Below the pieces are notes generated by a model. It was not told where the DNA came from. It ran no database searches and worked only from the letters and a program-made list of their open reading frames with translations. Source: Syngnathus acus (Eukaryota > Chordata > Actinopteri > Syngnathiformes > Syngnathidae). Taken from it: a stretch of 64,000 bases of DNA. The position numbers and the translations under genes were made by a program. The DNA lies in NCBI RefSeq assembly GCF_901709675.1, contig NC_051089.1, forward strand, positions 8,865,476 to 8,929,475. Reading direction: 5' to 3'. Below, one piece after another: positions 51,137 to 64,000 of the stretch (its first letter is position 1; each line of letters begins with the position of its first letter).

Positions 51137-51164
51137 CACGCACACGCACGCACGCACACGCACG

Positions 51165-51202
<38 letters not shown>

Positions 51203-51241
51203 TGCACGCACGCACACACACACAAACGCACACACACACAC
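51137..51241 (+). repeat. imperfect (CA)n/(CGCA)n microsatellite
   Basis: CGCA units alternate with a CA block at 51169-51199, then CGCA and CA again. Confidence 0.9.
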
Positions 51242-54200
51242 TATCAAAAGCGCTCTTTAGCATACGACTTCAAAACCTCCTCCTTGCTTCAAGCTCAAGG
51301 CCCCTCATGGCTAATGCAGCTCACCGATGCACAAACGCTGCTCTGTAATTGTTGAGAATCAGCCAGATGCCTACTAAATTGTGGCTGATGGGCTGCTTCC
51401 ACAAACATTAGAGTGATTGTGTTCATCTCATTGCTTATAACCGATAACGTTTGCATTAGCACTGCAAGCAATGTAAAGTAGAATCATGTTTAGTGGATTA
51501 TAGACATTTGAAGAGATTATGAGTAGAACCAAAGCATGGCTCAATAAAGTAAATTAGGCTGACTGAAGAAATCTAACAGTGCAACCTCAGTGTTTGGACC
51601 TTTTCGAGCAAACACGAAAGAAAAATAAACACTCCAACAAAATTTATTACGTCATTTTGAACGAATAAGAAGTACCCAAAATGTTTACAAATGTCAGATA
51701 TTTCTGTACTGAATGCAGGATGCACTTTTCTTTTGATCACATTGTCATTTTGTGTAATTGGAACAGTTCTAAAGCTGTCCACAGAACAAAAATGGTATCT
51801 CCTTTGATGACCGTATGACCTTTTATCTTCTCATAGCAATTTTCCTCATTGCTCTGGTATTGCAAACAATTGGATAAGCTTGAAGTTTGTTTTTAAAAAA
51901 GTATGCATTTTATATATAATGTAATCCTCTCTAATCCCGACGGCTTTGACTGTGCCCTGGTCATAGTCGTGATCATAGTTGATTGACAGTTGATTAGGAA
52001 GTGCTATCAGCTCATTCACTTGTAGTGTTTGAGAGCGCGACATGATTTTTTATTATTTTGAATTTTCATTCTATATTCAAATTTGCCATGGTTGTTAACA
52101 AATACTCTTCACTGTGGCATATCAAAATTAACAGCCATTTATTTTCACGTCTCATTTTAAATGCCAACTATAACAATCTACCGTGTTTATGGAGTTGGTT
52201 GTGGCAGGACCCTATTGTGTGCCATCGGGCACATGTTCATTAACGCACGGCCGTGGCTATGTTAGCCTTACAAATGTTTTGTGTCATTTAGCACAGCTGC
52301 ATGATGTGCAAAGCTGTGTTCTCTCCTCCTCCTGTGTTGTTGTTTGACAAAGCCTTTCTGTAACGCGGCAGAGAAACTCCTCTGTTTACACTCCATCACA
52401 GCCACTTAAACACTACTGCCTTCCATCCTTCCTTTAATCTGTCCCTCCTCTTTCTTTTCTTTTCTCTCTCCACTCCATTTAGTCATTAGGTCGCCCCTCA
52501 TCTGCATAAGCTTGCTGTTGTGCAGCTCGATTGCGCTGGGCTCTAGCTCATGTTTATTAAATACGGCTTCTTGTTGTGTCAGCCCCGCAGCTTTCTGCCT
52601 TGCCCTGCTATTGCCTGGCATTGCCGCTCTCCATCCCTCAACCCCCCCCCCCCCCTTCCTTCCCCCTCGTTGCGCTCAACTGTGGGGACATTCAAGACTG
52701 GCTCTGCTGGCCGTCACTCTTCATAAGTGGTGTCTTGCTCAATGTGTTCGCCTCGTTCCCTGTGCGAGTGCACCTCAATGCCCTAGTGCGCGTTGTCTCT
52801 ACAGGCCCCACTCAGAATGGAAATGAAGGGAGTCTGTAATGAGTTCCACTCAGCCAGGGTCCCCGACCCCATCGCCATCAGCCAGCTTAGAGGAGAGAAT
52901 CAGAGAGACGAGAGAGGGCAGCGAGACGGGGGTCAGGGATGGAGGGGAGAAGAGGCTCGAGGGAAAACAGTGCTTTTTTTTTAACCCCCCCCTCTCCTTA
53001 GTGCCTGGTTGCCAAGCTGCTACAATGTTAAGCTGGCCTTTCTTTGGGTCTATAGGGAACAGTGTGGGACTGTCAAAGTGGGAAGGGAAGGAGCGACAAA
53101 GCTTGTTGAGAAGGGCGTTTGGAAAGGGGGAAGGGGAGAGATGACTCTACACACGACAGTAGAGATTAAACAAGTACCACAAAAGGATGTACAGTAGTCT
53201 GAAGGTATGGGAGATGCAGTATAGAAGACCATGAGGACAATAACTGACACGGTCCTTCCTCCTGCATGCTCGCCGCACTGTGAAACACACTTTGCTCTCA
53301 TCCGGGCAGGACGCCGCATTGAGCTTAATTGGTTTTAAGCCTTGGAGGCTTAATAGCCATCATTTATGGCCATACGCGTTAACCCTGAAACCCAACAAGC
53401 CATGTCATCCTAATTGTTGGCTTGCAAGCATGGAAAGAAGATGGATTTAGAGACTCCGTGGCAGGTGCGATATAAAGTAAATGAAAGAAAAAGTCTTGGG
53501 GTTATCATTTCCATGCACTGCAACTTTGAAAGCTTATTTTCGGCCCTTTACAAGTGCAGGTTTTTTTTGCAATGCATAATGTGAGCTAAAGCAGCTTATT
53601 TGGTTTCTGCCCACAATTGTTACCTATCCAGTATATTAGATCCAGTACAATAGCTCTCCAAGTACCACCATCCTGACCAACATGAAAACACAGTAACAGC
53701 TCTAAGTGTTCATCGAAACAAGGCAGAGGTTTTATTCCTAAAAAATATACCAGATTTTTACTATTGTAGGAACTGGGGCATTATGCACAGTTTAAACATG
53801 AACACAAAACAGAAATATAGCAAAAGAAAAAAAAAAACTTTCATTCTTAATACTTTAATAATGGATTTTATATAACTTAAATAAAGTGTACTTACTTAAT
53901 GATCATAATAATTTACTGTTTAAGTATTGTGCTTTATGTAAAGAAAACAAATTTTACCCTATTGTATTGAGAAAGAAGTTTGAACAGACTCTGCATACTT
54001 CACCCTTACCGTATTTATCTTAATATCACATTTAATTATGTAATTAATTCACAAATACATTCATGTACCAAGAGACACAGCGTGCCTACTCCTACAGTGG
54101 TACTCATGCCACACTTTGGGAATCATTAGTGTAGACTTAAATCTAAATCACATCAAAACTACCCCATCAAGTATTTTGCCCTTTTAATGGACTACAGTCT

Positions 54201-54490
54201 ATACTAACAGTCGATTTAGTTTTAACAGCGCCTGCATGTAGACGCTTTCCATGTGTATTGCGCACTTTCAATGACCCGAGAGCTGTTTGCAAAGAACTCA
54301 GCCGGTCACACATTAAAAAGGACTGCGAGGAACTGTTGCAAACTGATCTTGATTTAATGCACGCATAAGATTCCTTTGGAAGTGGGTGAGTTATATTAGA
54401 CGTTATTTACACAAGGTATATCCCACCAAGGCAGTCCGAGGGAGAAGCTGGAGCCGTGTCAACACCAACGGAAATGGCCTCAAGAGAGGA
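51242..54490. other. non-coding stretch, no gene recognised
   Basis: Holds a run of 14 C at 52642-52655 and an open segment after a CAG at 52804 that lacks a donor. AT-rich sequence at 53700-54180 includes a faint hAT-like word TTTGGGAATCATTAGTGTAG near 54114. Confidence 0.4.

Positions 54491-54516
<26 letters not shown>
54491..54516 (+). repeat. (GT)13 microsatellite
   Basis: 26 uninterrupted bases, continued by GTGCGTGCGT. Confidence 0.85.
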
Positions 54517-54521
<5 letters not shown>

Positions 54522-55927
54522 CGTGTTTATTTGTGCGTGTGCATGCGTGTGTGAGTGTAAAGTGAGAGTTGTGTCTGAAAGGCTGTGATAGATGAGAGAC
54601 AGCTGCTAAGACGACCTGGGGTGGAAGCAGTCAAACATTGCAGAGATACAGAGGGTCTTGGCCTTTCCTATTTATCCCTTGTGTGTGTGGAGGGGGTGGA
54701 TTTGGATAATCTGACATTTTTTTTAATACCTTCTGATGCATCCTTCGATTCTTGGGTAGGATTTCAGTTAAGGGTTGAAGACAGTTATTGGATGCGTTTG
54801 TTAGAGCATTTAGTTGCCGCACGAGAGTCGAAGAAAAAGCAGAAATGTGCGTCTGCTTGTGTGTGTAGAGCCCGTAATAGGTGCGTGTCTTAGTAAAAGA
54901 GGGTAATGGCTGACTCCACACGGCCCCTGACCTTGCTGGTCTGCGTAAGTCCTCCTCTGTTTCTCCTCACGCTGATGAAAGGGTCAGCGCGCCGTCTCTC
55001 ACACGTGCACACGCGCGTGCACACAGCGTGCCTCTTCTGACTGTGCTGTCAGCACAATAGAGAAGGAGAATGAGGACGTTCAGCATTGGTGAGACAGAGA
55101 GGGGGGGCACAGAAGAGAGCAGCGGCGGATTGACAAAGATAATAGAGAAACATGGATATCAGGATGTAGGTCTGCATGGAGAAGGCATATCTGCTCAAAG
55201 ATAAAAGCTTATAGTATCTACCTGCTTATTAAAAGCAAGGGAAGGTTGGATGGAGTTCAAATAATGGAGGAATGAAGCTGTGGGCGATGATGTTTTTTTT
55301 TTTTTACTCAATGTGGAATTTTCTTTCTTTCTTTACCTTAAATTCTTTGGGTATTTCTAATTGATTTTTTGCATTTACACCACCTGCCTGTCTTGATGCC
55401 TCATATTGGGCCTCTCCCTGCCAGCAGGTTGTTTAGCAGAGAAGTGCGCACTTCTTAAGAAAACAATGCGTGAGAGCTAGTGCATGTGTGTGTGTGCTTG
55501 TGTGTGTGTCTGTGCGTCAGACTGACAGGATTTATCCCTCGTGGCAGCTTTCTTGGCATTTGACTAAAGGCTCGGGTGTCTGCAGGCCATGTTTTGTATG
55601 CATGCATGTATCCCATTGCGCAGTTTTGTGTGTGTTTGTACGTGTGTTGTGTGTGTGTTGTATGTAACCTCAATCCCCCGTAGCCCCGCATTTTGGCACC
55701 TTTTCCTCATCTGTATAATTGCATCGCCAGCTCTTCACACAGGCCGTGCTACCTCCAGCTACCCTTGCTTTTTGGACAGAAAATGTCATTTGTTTCGTGA
55801 ACTGTTCCAGGGAGGAGCAGCCAGGGTCTTCCACCTGTTAGACACCGATAGCATGGCTGCACACTGCATACGCACTTGATCTAGTTTCCCTAGAGTCCCC
55901 GAGTACTGCATATTATCCAGACGATGT
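54517..55927. other. non-coding stretch, no gene recognised
   Basis: GT-rich clusters near 55486-55510 and 55627-55662, and a T run at about 55291-55304. Nothing else is identified. Confidence 0.4.
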
Positions 55928-55939
55928 TTCTCTCTCTCT

Positions 55940-56025
<86 letters not shown>

Positions 56026-56156
56026 CTCTCTCTCTCTCTCTCTCTTTCTCTCTCGCTCTCTTTCTCTGTCTCTCTGTCATTCTGTCTATCTCGCTCTCTC
56101 GCTTTCTTTCTCTCTCTCTCACTCTATATCTTGCTCTACCTCTCTCTCTCTTTCTC
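55928..56156 (+). repeat. long (CT)n polypyrimidine tract
   Basis: An uninterrupted CT core of about 75 bases (roughly 55948-56022) within 229 bases of CT broken by TTTC, TTGC and TCGC units. It has the mirror symmetry expected of triplex-forming DNA. Confidence 0.9.
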
Positions 56157-56705
56157 GCCAACTGCACAATGAGATTCATTACAAGAGGGGAAAAAAGGGT
56201 ACAATATTCACCCTGTTTATGGGATGTTTCTTCAGGACTTGATTTGATATGATGATATCATTCTGAATGTGTGAAAACATGTTTGGAAGATTTAAGTGTA
56301 TGTGTGCTGGGGCATCGTGGAATGCAAGTCTGAGGGGAATGTTTGGTGTGTGTGAGTACGTTCCTTTGTGTGCACACGCGCTCACTTTTTTGCACCTAGG
56401 AGGCTGAACCACTTGAAGCGTCGCCATGGTACGGTAATTAGCGAGCAGGGGTGAAAGGTCGGCCACAATTCTGCTGGCCCGGGACAGGACCTCTCTCTCA
56501 AGAGCAAAGAAGAAGTGCCGGGAGTTGAATAGGAGGGCTGGAGTGAGGAAGGTGGGGGGGCGACGCGACCAGCTGGAGGAGGCTCCTGACTGAAGCGAGA
56601 GAGAACAGAAGCCATTAAGCTGTGTTAGTTTAGCAGCGGTTAGCATCCCCACTCTGTCTGTGTTAGCATATGTCAACATGCTTACTGACGAACAGTCTGT
56701 GTGTA

Positions 56706-56857
<152 letters not shown>

Positions 56858-57050
56858 ATCGGCAGGTAGGCACAACTTGTTAAAAAAAATGGCATTGTCA
56901 TTTTACGTGCCTGACCTTTGCAGAACAGCACATTTGTCGCGAGGATCAACTTACACCGCTGCAATTTAAACTGTTTAACAAAACAGAGGTAAATAATTTG
57001 TCCGTCAACTTGTCTATCTGTCCGTTCCGCTGTCTGCCTCTCCTTTGCAG

Positions 57051-57059
57051 CACATTACT
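57051..57059 (+). other. candidate 9-nt microexon
   Basis: A very good acceptor tract (TGTCTGCCTCTCCTTTGCAG, ending at 57050) is followed by only nine bases, CACATTACT, and then a consensus donor GTGAGT at 57060. In frame this would insert His-Ile-Thr or shifted equivalents. TGC words just upstream of the acceptor fit neuronal SRRM4-dependent microexons. The host gene is unknown and chance is possible. Confidence 0.2.
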
Positions 57060-57065
57060 GTGAGT

Positions 57066-58886
57066 CCAACAGAATATGTCTATTACTACAACAGACTCAC
57101 TCTGCTATCAGCAAGTATGAATTAATAAAGAGACAAAACAAGAGTCCTCCATCTCTTAAAACCGCTGGTAGATGTCCTGTCACATCCACAACTGTTGAAG
57201 AGCAGTATTATGACATGTTCCATGCCTCTTCTGCACAGGAAAAGCGCCATCTTTATGTCCCGAGAGGGGGTGGGCGACAGTTGTTCATTGTCACTTTGTC
57301 ATTTTGACTTGACTGCAAAAGTAGGCCTGTTTTTAATTCGAGGATTCTTGCACCTTCTATTGTATTTCATCACATGCAAACTCATACAGCTCATGCAATC
57401 CTATCAAAACTAGATACAGACAGCAGAGCAATACCACAGTTACAAGTCCTGTTCATTTTTACCACAGCTCATTTTGCACAGGGGGGGGCATTGCAATATC
57501 ACTCAAGAACTCAACACAATAATAAACATTCTTTTGATTCATTCTAATTAATTGATACTTCTCTGGCGATATCAGACAGTTCTCTTGGGCCTAATGAAGT
57601 GCATGATGAGTACACGGCGCTCTTCTTTACAAGAGGCGATGTGTGGGTGTCTGCAGAAACAGCTTTTCTTTCATTCTCTTCTAATTGTCAAGTGGAGATG
57701 AACACAAAATCTGCTTGTGGCATATGTGAGAGGATATGCCTGACTCTGTGAATGGGACATGTTGGGTAGAACCATTTTCTGATCAGTCAACCAAATTGGA
57801 ATTAGCACTGTATTTCATCCAGCCCAGTTGGGGAATTTAATTTTGGATGTGACATTTCAGAGACAATGTGTCAGCGGCCAGCTATTTGGAGAGGCCAGTG
57901 AAGCAAAATAGCGTTGACATGAGTTGCTTTCAGTACTCATAGTCATTCAGTTCATTCAAGTAAAAATGAAATTGTTGTGAAAATTTAACTGTGTTTTTAT
58001 AATGTATTACATGCCTGCAATAGCAAATGAAAAAAAAAAAACACTAACCGACTGCAGTAACACGCCTGTTTTTACAGGTGTAAAGTTTCTCTTCCTTGAT
58101 AGTTAATAAATATACTGTCAAGTTTATCACACCTCTTTGCTTTTATAGTACATATATGCTCACTAGGAAAATTGGTATGACTATGATATATCTGCACTAC
58201 TGTGTACTAATAGTATTTGGTCTGTATTATCATTTTTTATGTTGGCCTGTCATATGAAATGAATAAGGGAAGGAAATTACATTCATAGATTCAGATATTT
58301 GAAAGAGTAGAGCGACTGACAGTGAGTAAATGATTCCTTGCAGGAGCGTGATTGAAAGTTGTCTTCCGGACATATAATTTAAAATGATGCTGCCTGACAC
58401 GATATATCATTTCTTATCTTTGCATATATGCGTGCATTTAAGGATGCACATATGAATCGCTTGTGAAAGTGAATATCTATGAATAACTAATATGATATAG
58501 TATAATTATTTTTATTCCAGCTTGAGTAGTCGTGCAGTGTATTTGGTCCAGTACTGGGCTCGTTGTGGGTTCAACCATGAGGTTAACATAAAGGATTAGC
58601 AAGCATGGATGAAAGGTCCCCGTGAATAGATGAATTATGTGTGTGTGTGTAGGTGTACTTGCTATCTCTGCTTGTGTGCTCTGTGCTCCACATTGAGGGA
58701 GTGTGCCGGTTAACCAGGCCAACTGGCACGCAGCCCCCTTGGCAGTAGGGCTGGCATTCGGATGCCCATTCAGCTTCCACCACCTGTCTGGTCCCTGGAA
58801 GAGTCACCGGGCCCCCGCGGAGAGGGTCTCCTCTGCGGTGGGGAGTGGAGTGCATCCATGTGGGTTGTGTGCACTTTGTGTGTGAG
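57066..58886. other. non-coding stretch, no gene recognised
   Basis: AT-rich sequence with a G run at 57481-57488 and an A run at about 58030-58041. No gene is recognised. Confidence 0.4.
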
Positions 58887-59612
58887 ATCAAAGTCAAAGT
58901 CAAAGTCAAAGTCAGCTTTATTGTCAATCCCTTCATACGTCAAGACACACAAAGAAACCGAAATTCCGTTTCCTCCATCCCACGGTGACGAGACATACAA
59001 GTAGGCGACACAAAACAAAAACAAGTAGGCACAAACCATAAATAATAAATAATAAATAAAATAAAATGAGCGATGAATAAAAACAGACCAATAACCCATT
59101 GAATATGAGGGGCAAAACCGAGCCAGTGAGCATACAGCAAGAACAGGACGCTACGCTGAAAGGGGGAGCGAGTTCAGGATCCTAACAGCCTGGAGTACGA
59201 AGCTGTTGGAAAGTCTGGTGGTGCGGGAGCGCAGGCTCCTGTACCGCCTCCCAGAGGGCAGAAGTTCAAACAAAGGGTGAGCGGGGTGACTCACATCACT
59301 CACAATCTTGGTCGCCTTGCGGGTGAGATGGGAGGTGTAAATGTCCTTCAAGGAGGGGAGAGAAGCACCAATAGTCTTACTAGCCGTTTTCACAATGCGC
59401 TGCAGGGCCTTCAAGTCTTGGTCAGTGCAGCTGCCACCCCAGACAGCAATACAGCTGGAGAGGACGCTCTCAATGGTGCCGCGGTAAAACGTAGTCATGA
59501 CGGCCGGAGGAGTCCCCGCTCGCCTGAGTTTCCGAAGGAAGTACAGGCGGCGCCGGGCCTTCTTCGCCAGCGACGCGGTGTTGGTGGACCAGGAGAGATC
59601 CTCACTGATGTG
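58887..59612 (-). mobile_element. 5'-truncated Rex1/Babar-like (CR1-group) LINE, 3' end
   Basis: On the minus strand, about 154 codons (59612-59151) read as the C-terminal part of a teleost LINE reverse-transcriptase polyprotein: HISEDLSWSTNT, ARRRLYFLRKLRRAG, TTFYRGTIESVLSSCIAVWG, ALQRIVKTASKTIG, HPLFELLPSGRRYRSLRSRT. The catalytic palm motifs lie further 5' and are absent. A 3' UTR of about 260 bases follows, with an ATAA-rich part. The end is CAATAAAGCTGACTTTGACT with about four GACTTT units, the hexamer-type 3' end of Rex1-like elements. Upstream of about 59612 the frame stays open to roughly 59730, but the residues no longer resemble the family, so the truncation point is placed there. 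The coding part has no stop, suggesting recent insertion. Family assignment is by motif memory. Confidence 0.8.
58890..58914 (-). repeat. terminal hexamer repeat of the LINE
   Basis: Four AAAGTC units on the plus strand (GACTTT in LINE orientation) form the 3' terminus used for target-primed reverse transcription. Confidence 0.8.
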
Positions 59613-59865
59613 AGTTGGGCGGCATTTGTAGCCTTTGAGGAGGAGGCGGGCAAGTAAGGGCAATTGGAGCTTCTGGATCTCCAGATCTCCACAACGGGAA
59701 GAAACAGTCAGAGTGGGACAACCGTGGGGCTAATGTGTCTCTCTTTCCCTCAGTCCATCTGTTTGCCTGTCCATCTGGATTCTCAATTATTATATTTTAA
59801 CTGCCTATTTGCCTTCAGGAGTTCACATTACTAATGTACTGTATGCTGTTTATTACGGCCGGGCG
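59613..59865. other. LINE 5' flank, no gene recognised
   Basis: Contains the palindromic-looking TCTGGATCTCCAGATCTCC near 59672 and no recognised gene. Confidence 0.4.
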
Positions 59866-59992
59866 GACTGATGGATAGACAGATGGAAGGATGGATACAA
59901 TAGATGTTTACAATTGATGGATAAATTCAATGGATAAATTTGATGGATGCAATCGATGGATAGACAAATTAATAGACAAATGGATAGATAGA
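59866..59992 (+). repeat. degenerate GGATGGATA/GATAGA repeat
   Basis: Words such as GATGGATAGAC, GATGGATAAATT and GATGGATGCAATCGATGGAT recur at irregular spacing. Confidence 0.65.
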
Positions 59993-60580
59993 TATTCAGT
60001 GTGTGCGCCACTGGCCTCAGAGTGTTTTGCTTGAGAGACCCTCTAGTCCAGAAATGCTGCATGTTTAACACATTAGTTCATTAACCTCCCCATTTAGCGT
60101 TCTATATTCGTACCTTCAATAAAGTGAAGGGAAGGCTGGCCGTTTTCAGGAGTCGTGGCTTTTCTGAAAACCCCGGTGCTCCCTTTTGACGAGGGATTGT
60201 GTGAACATTAAGGATTAATAATTTAGCAACTGCAAAGAGTGCTTCTGATTAAATAATGAAAAAGCTCAGCGCTGATGATCAAGCTTGGGCGAACAAGTGA
60301 GCGTATATGCGCTTGCATGACAAGAGGTTTTATCCAGTCACATGCCCGCTTGCACTGCGATGGCACCCCACCACATGACTCCAATCAAGGGCGAGCTCCA
60401 GCACCGAGGCATGACAAGAAAAGAGTCATTATAAAGGCAGAGAGAGCTGCCGTGTCCTTGTGCACTTGCTGGGAACACCAAGATGCAATCAACAAGGACA
60501 ATCAGGCAAGTGAGAGAAACCACTTTTCATAAGTGTTTTATTTCTGGCTCAAACATCAAATCTGATTGCTCATTCCTCAG
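59993..60580. other. non-coding stretch, possible conserved patch
   Basis: 60190-60290 is repeat-free and carries AAGGATTAATAATTTAGC and CTGATTAAATAATG. No gene is recognised. Confidence 0.4.
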
Positions 60581-61038
<458 letters not shown>

Positions 61039-64000
61039 CGATGACAACCTGATACAGAGCATGTGGGAAAACATCAATGGTTGGAGAGAGCTGAGCAGTA
61101 ACATACTCCAAGCGATCGCAGGCCAAATTCTTAGATTGTTGTAGCTTTTATTACACCGGTCCTAAAATTTTATGGCACACCTCATTGAAGGCCCATTTGC
61201 AGTCCTAAATTGCTTATGTCAGTCATGGTTCAGGTGCATGGCAGAATTTCCTCAATAGAAGGGTGAAGGGCCAAAGGTCATTCAAGCCTGTTGCTGTCTG
61301 TAGGTCGTCAATGTTACTAGTGGCAGCAGTCTTTGAGCCTCTAGCTTGACCTTTGAACGGCACCTCTGAGGTCATAGCTGGAAGCGGCAGGCAGTCACCC
61401 CAGCGAGACCTTCGATGCCACCCGGTCAACATGAGGTTAAAAGTCAAAGGTCTCTATCTGCTCATGTTTTTTTGATTAGCTAGAAATCACTGACATTATT
61501 GCGCATCACTCAGCACCTCCTCTCTGAATGTAGCAGCACAGTCAAATGTTATTGTAATAAAGAATGGGTTTGTTTGTGTTGGGAGCCAAAGGAGTGTATT
61601 GTGGTCTGGGCCTTCTTCCTATCATGCAAACCATTCTTTATTTTTCATCCGAGACTCCTAATATCTGAAAGCACTGCTCTCTACTATTTGTTATACATGG
61701 CCAAGACCTTGAGCACTCATCAATAACCCCCTGCCCAACTACACATGTTTGTGTGTATTGAAAATGTCATTGTACTCAACGCCTCTCGAAGATTTTCTAT
61801 CAATACCTCACTCAAGTACTATACCCATATGTAGTTGGCATGGTAACACTATTTGAAATGACCCTAATATTGTATTCATTGCAACGCAAAGGTTCAAAGG
61901 CTCAAGTAACATTCGAACTCTCAAAGGGCTGCTATCTGGGAATTGTGGGAGACTCTTAAACCACATTTTAGGTCAACTATCAGCAGTATGGCAGCCTAAT
62001 AACAATTTGAATAAATAGCAATTTGAGCAATACAATTTCAAAAAGAAAGAAAGAAAAAAACTGCTTTCATGACAAAATAGCTTTATGTAACTGTTGCATT
62101 TTAGTCGCATTTGTTACTCGATGTGGGTAATTCCTGCTGGTCCAGGATGAAATAATAAAGCCAAAAATAATTATCTGTGTCAAAAAGCCCTTGTGCTGAC
62201 TGACTAACACATCATATGCACTCCATGTGCAAATGGATTGGGTATCATGTAACGCGGGTAGCAAAGAGAAAGTAATAAGTCGTCCCTTTCTGTTCTGATA
62301 ATAAGGTGACAGTTTGTACAGGATAATTTCTGGATGAGAGCCTTTTTTGCAGCTATCCTACACACGTTATTTTGCCTGCTCAATCTCAGTGTGTATGTGG
62401 TGGGTATCATTTGCAATCAAATTTCTTTCTGTACATTGGAATACTGTATTAATTTCTACTCCAACCAAATTAAGTTAGTCAGACTCTTGGAACAGATTGT
62501 GTTCTATTCCAAAGGACCACTATAGTTGGCTGCTTTTGCTTTGTCCCCACCACTATCTCCCTTTGTCTAGCATCCATGTGTATATCTTGGTTGCCTTTCT
62601 GGCCTGTGGCTTGTCTTCCCGCTTCGTCTCCTCTTTCATTTTCTCCCAACAAGCCCCCTGCCCTCTGTCGCTGCAGCTCAGACAAGATTATCCCGCCGTT
62701 ATTCCACCTTAACGTTCTGCCTCGCACTTACGGCGGCCCTCAGGCGTGACCCCGAAGGCGACAAGAAATGGGCATTTGCAACCCTCACTCCTCTTCATCT
62801 CCCACGTTCCCTGCGTGCGTCGCTGCTCCCTACAAGCGGGAGCACTTAGGACAGGTCACAGATCATTTGGAGCACCTTGAGTGTACTGACGCAATTATTC
62901 TTCCCTCCGCTCACCTCCAGTGCCCCCTACTCTCCGATCTCTGCTTTGAGTGAAAGCCCCTCTGCACGATCGAGCCGGCTCACCTCACACGGAGGCAGTC
63001 GCTGGCGGTGTCGAGCCTGCAGCACTCATCTCATCTCTCCGTCTGCCGTGTGACAGCCTCGGGATCATCCGTGTCTGGCTTATCTGCAACGTGGCCATCA
63101 GCTGCATCAGGGTTCCACCGTGTTTGTTATCTATCCAAACAGAGAAAGCGGGAAGCCAGCTCACGTTGGCTCCTGGAATAAGGCGATCCATCCGTCATCC
63201 ATCTCCCTGTTATGTTCCCTTCATTGCAGTCCCTCTTGTCCTCGCTGTAGGCCCGACACACACAAATACCCATTGGTGTGTGTGTGTATGATTTATGGCA
63301 ACTATACAGTCTTCAGCAGGCACTATTAATCCATTTAGTGATGTCACAGAAAGGAGTGCGAATCAAAGAGTTGTGGCACTGAATCATGACTGCCATCCAG
63401 TGTGATATTTTATCACACACATGTGCATGATAGCCTCGCATCGTAATTGAGGATGCAATCAATACGTGTGGTGTAAATCCTGCCAATGTAGTCACCCCTA
63501 AAAGTGTGCTTCTCTCGCCCATCGATTCCTCTGTTTTGTTTACTTTGACAGGGAATCTATCGCTCACACTCACACGTGAACACAAATCACCTGCCTCACG
63601 CAGTGAGATGGCACCACAGCGCACATTAGACCCACTTCAGAGGTTGCCAGTAATAGTCTGTGAGATTGATGAGGCTAATTTTTGTTCTAAAATCATCCCA
63701 AAACAGACGAGACTCCATTTTATCGTATTTCGCTCTTAGCCCACGAGCATCTCAAGGTGCTATGGTGCTATCTTGAGTCCCTCCCCCCAAAAAGCATTTT
63801 GCAAATCAAGCATGCATTTCAAACATCATCTAAATTCATAACAAAAAGGACAAAACTGGCAAAATGTGAAAGTATATCTGTTCCTAATACAGGAATAAAA
63901 TGAAGGCTATGTATTCTATTATTGAGATCACTGTCGATTTAAGATACTAGTACAGAAATAGGCTTTCCTAGTAATGTTCCTCCCTTTCTTCTTTCCTTCA
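61039..64000. other. non-coding stretch to window end
   Basis: No exon, RNA or intact transposon recognised. A CTCF-like reverse motif AGTGCCCCCTACTCT lies at 62919-62933. Scattered short frames occur on both strands without splice support. Confidence 0.4.

Noticed and set aside
52796-52984. Open segment after CTCTACAG including NEFHSARVPDPIAISQL
   Set aside because: Acceptor is plausible, but no donor follows before low-complexity Glu/Arg/Gly sequence and a T run. Kept out of the gene list for lack of a second boundary.
54090-54140. Possible hAT end (TTTGGGAATCATTAGTGTAG)
   Set aside because: Only one short word matches; no partner terminus or duplication.
55913-56179. Arg-Glu and Ser-Leu repeat frames
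   Set aside because: Encoded by the CT tract; no unique protein part.
59277-59657. 126-codon plus-strand frame
   Set aside because: Antisense shadow of the LINE coding sequence on the minus strand.

Overview
The window looks like a piece of a bony-fish (teleost) nuclear genome. The evidence is a full-length tRNA-type SINE with a fish L2/Maui-like tail ending in GGAT repeats, a fragment of a Rex1/Babar-like (CR1-group) LINE, small TA-flanked and hAT-like DNA transposons, and very many long microsatellites. There are no operons, long uninterrupted reading frames, rRNA, free-standing tRNA genes or CRISPR arrays. Almost all the long apparent reading frames are translations of (CA)n, (CT)n, (TCTA)n or (CTGT)n.

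Layout. Bases 1-905 hold what reads as the last exon and 3' UTR of a plus-strand gene: a cysteine-pair-rich, proline/serine-rich reading frame already open at the edge, a stop at 494-496, and AATAAA at 883. From about 900 to 32,500 the DNA is gene-poor. It holds a SINE (2971-3329), a perfect 16-bp hairpin (8675-8708), a 320-bp GTAT/GT/GTGC array (9399-9719), a TA-flanked inverted-repeat transposon with an hAT end inside it (15964-16270), a decayed L2 tail (18498-18655), CA/GT arrays, and an unexplained 75-codon frame with a good start context (29565-29792). At 32573-32711 there is a good candidate internal coding exon on the plus strand. From 32.7 to 64 kb the DNA again looks intronic or intergenic. 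It holds purine/pyrimidine arrays, decayed dispersed repeats, a CpG-rich patch near 48.6 kb, a possible 9-nt microexon at 57051, the 3' end of a minus-strand LINE (58887-59612), and a 460-bp tetranucleotide cascade at 60581-61038.

Interpretation. A plausible model is the end of one gene at the left, then a gene-poor interval and large introns of a second plus-strand gene carrying the 32.57-kb exon. Several patches rich in TAAT-core motifs and free of repeats (near 22.8, 31.0, 35.5, 44.9, 45.9 and 60.2 kb) could be conserved regulatory elements, but no alignment was possible here. I could not name either gene. No complete new biological system is evident. The best leads are the two candidate exons, the 29.5-kb small frame, the nested inverted-repeat transposon, the 8.7-kb hairpin and the candidate microexon.
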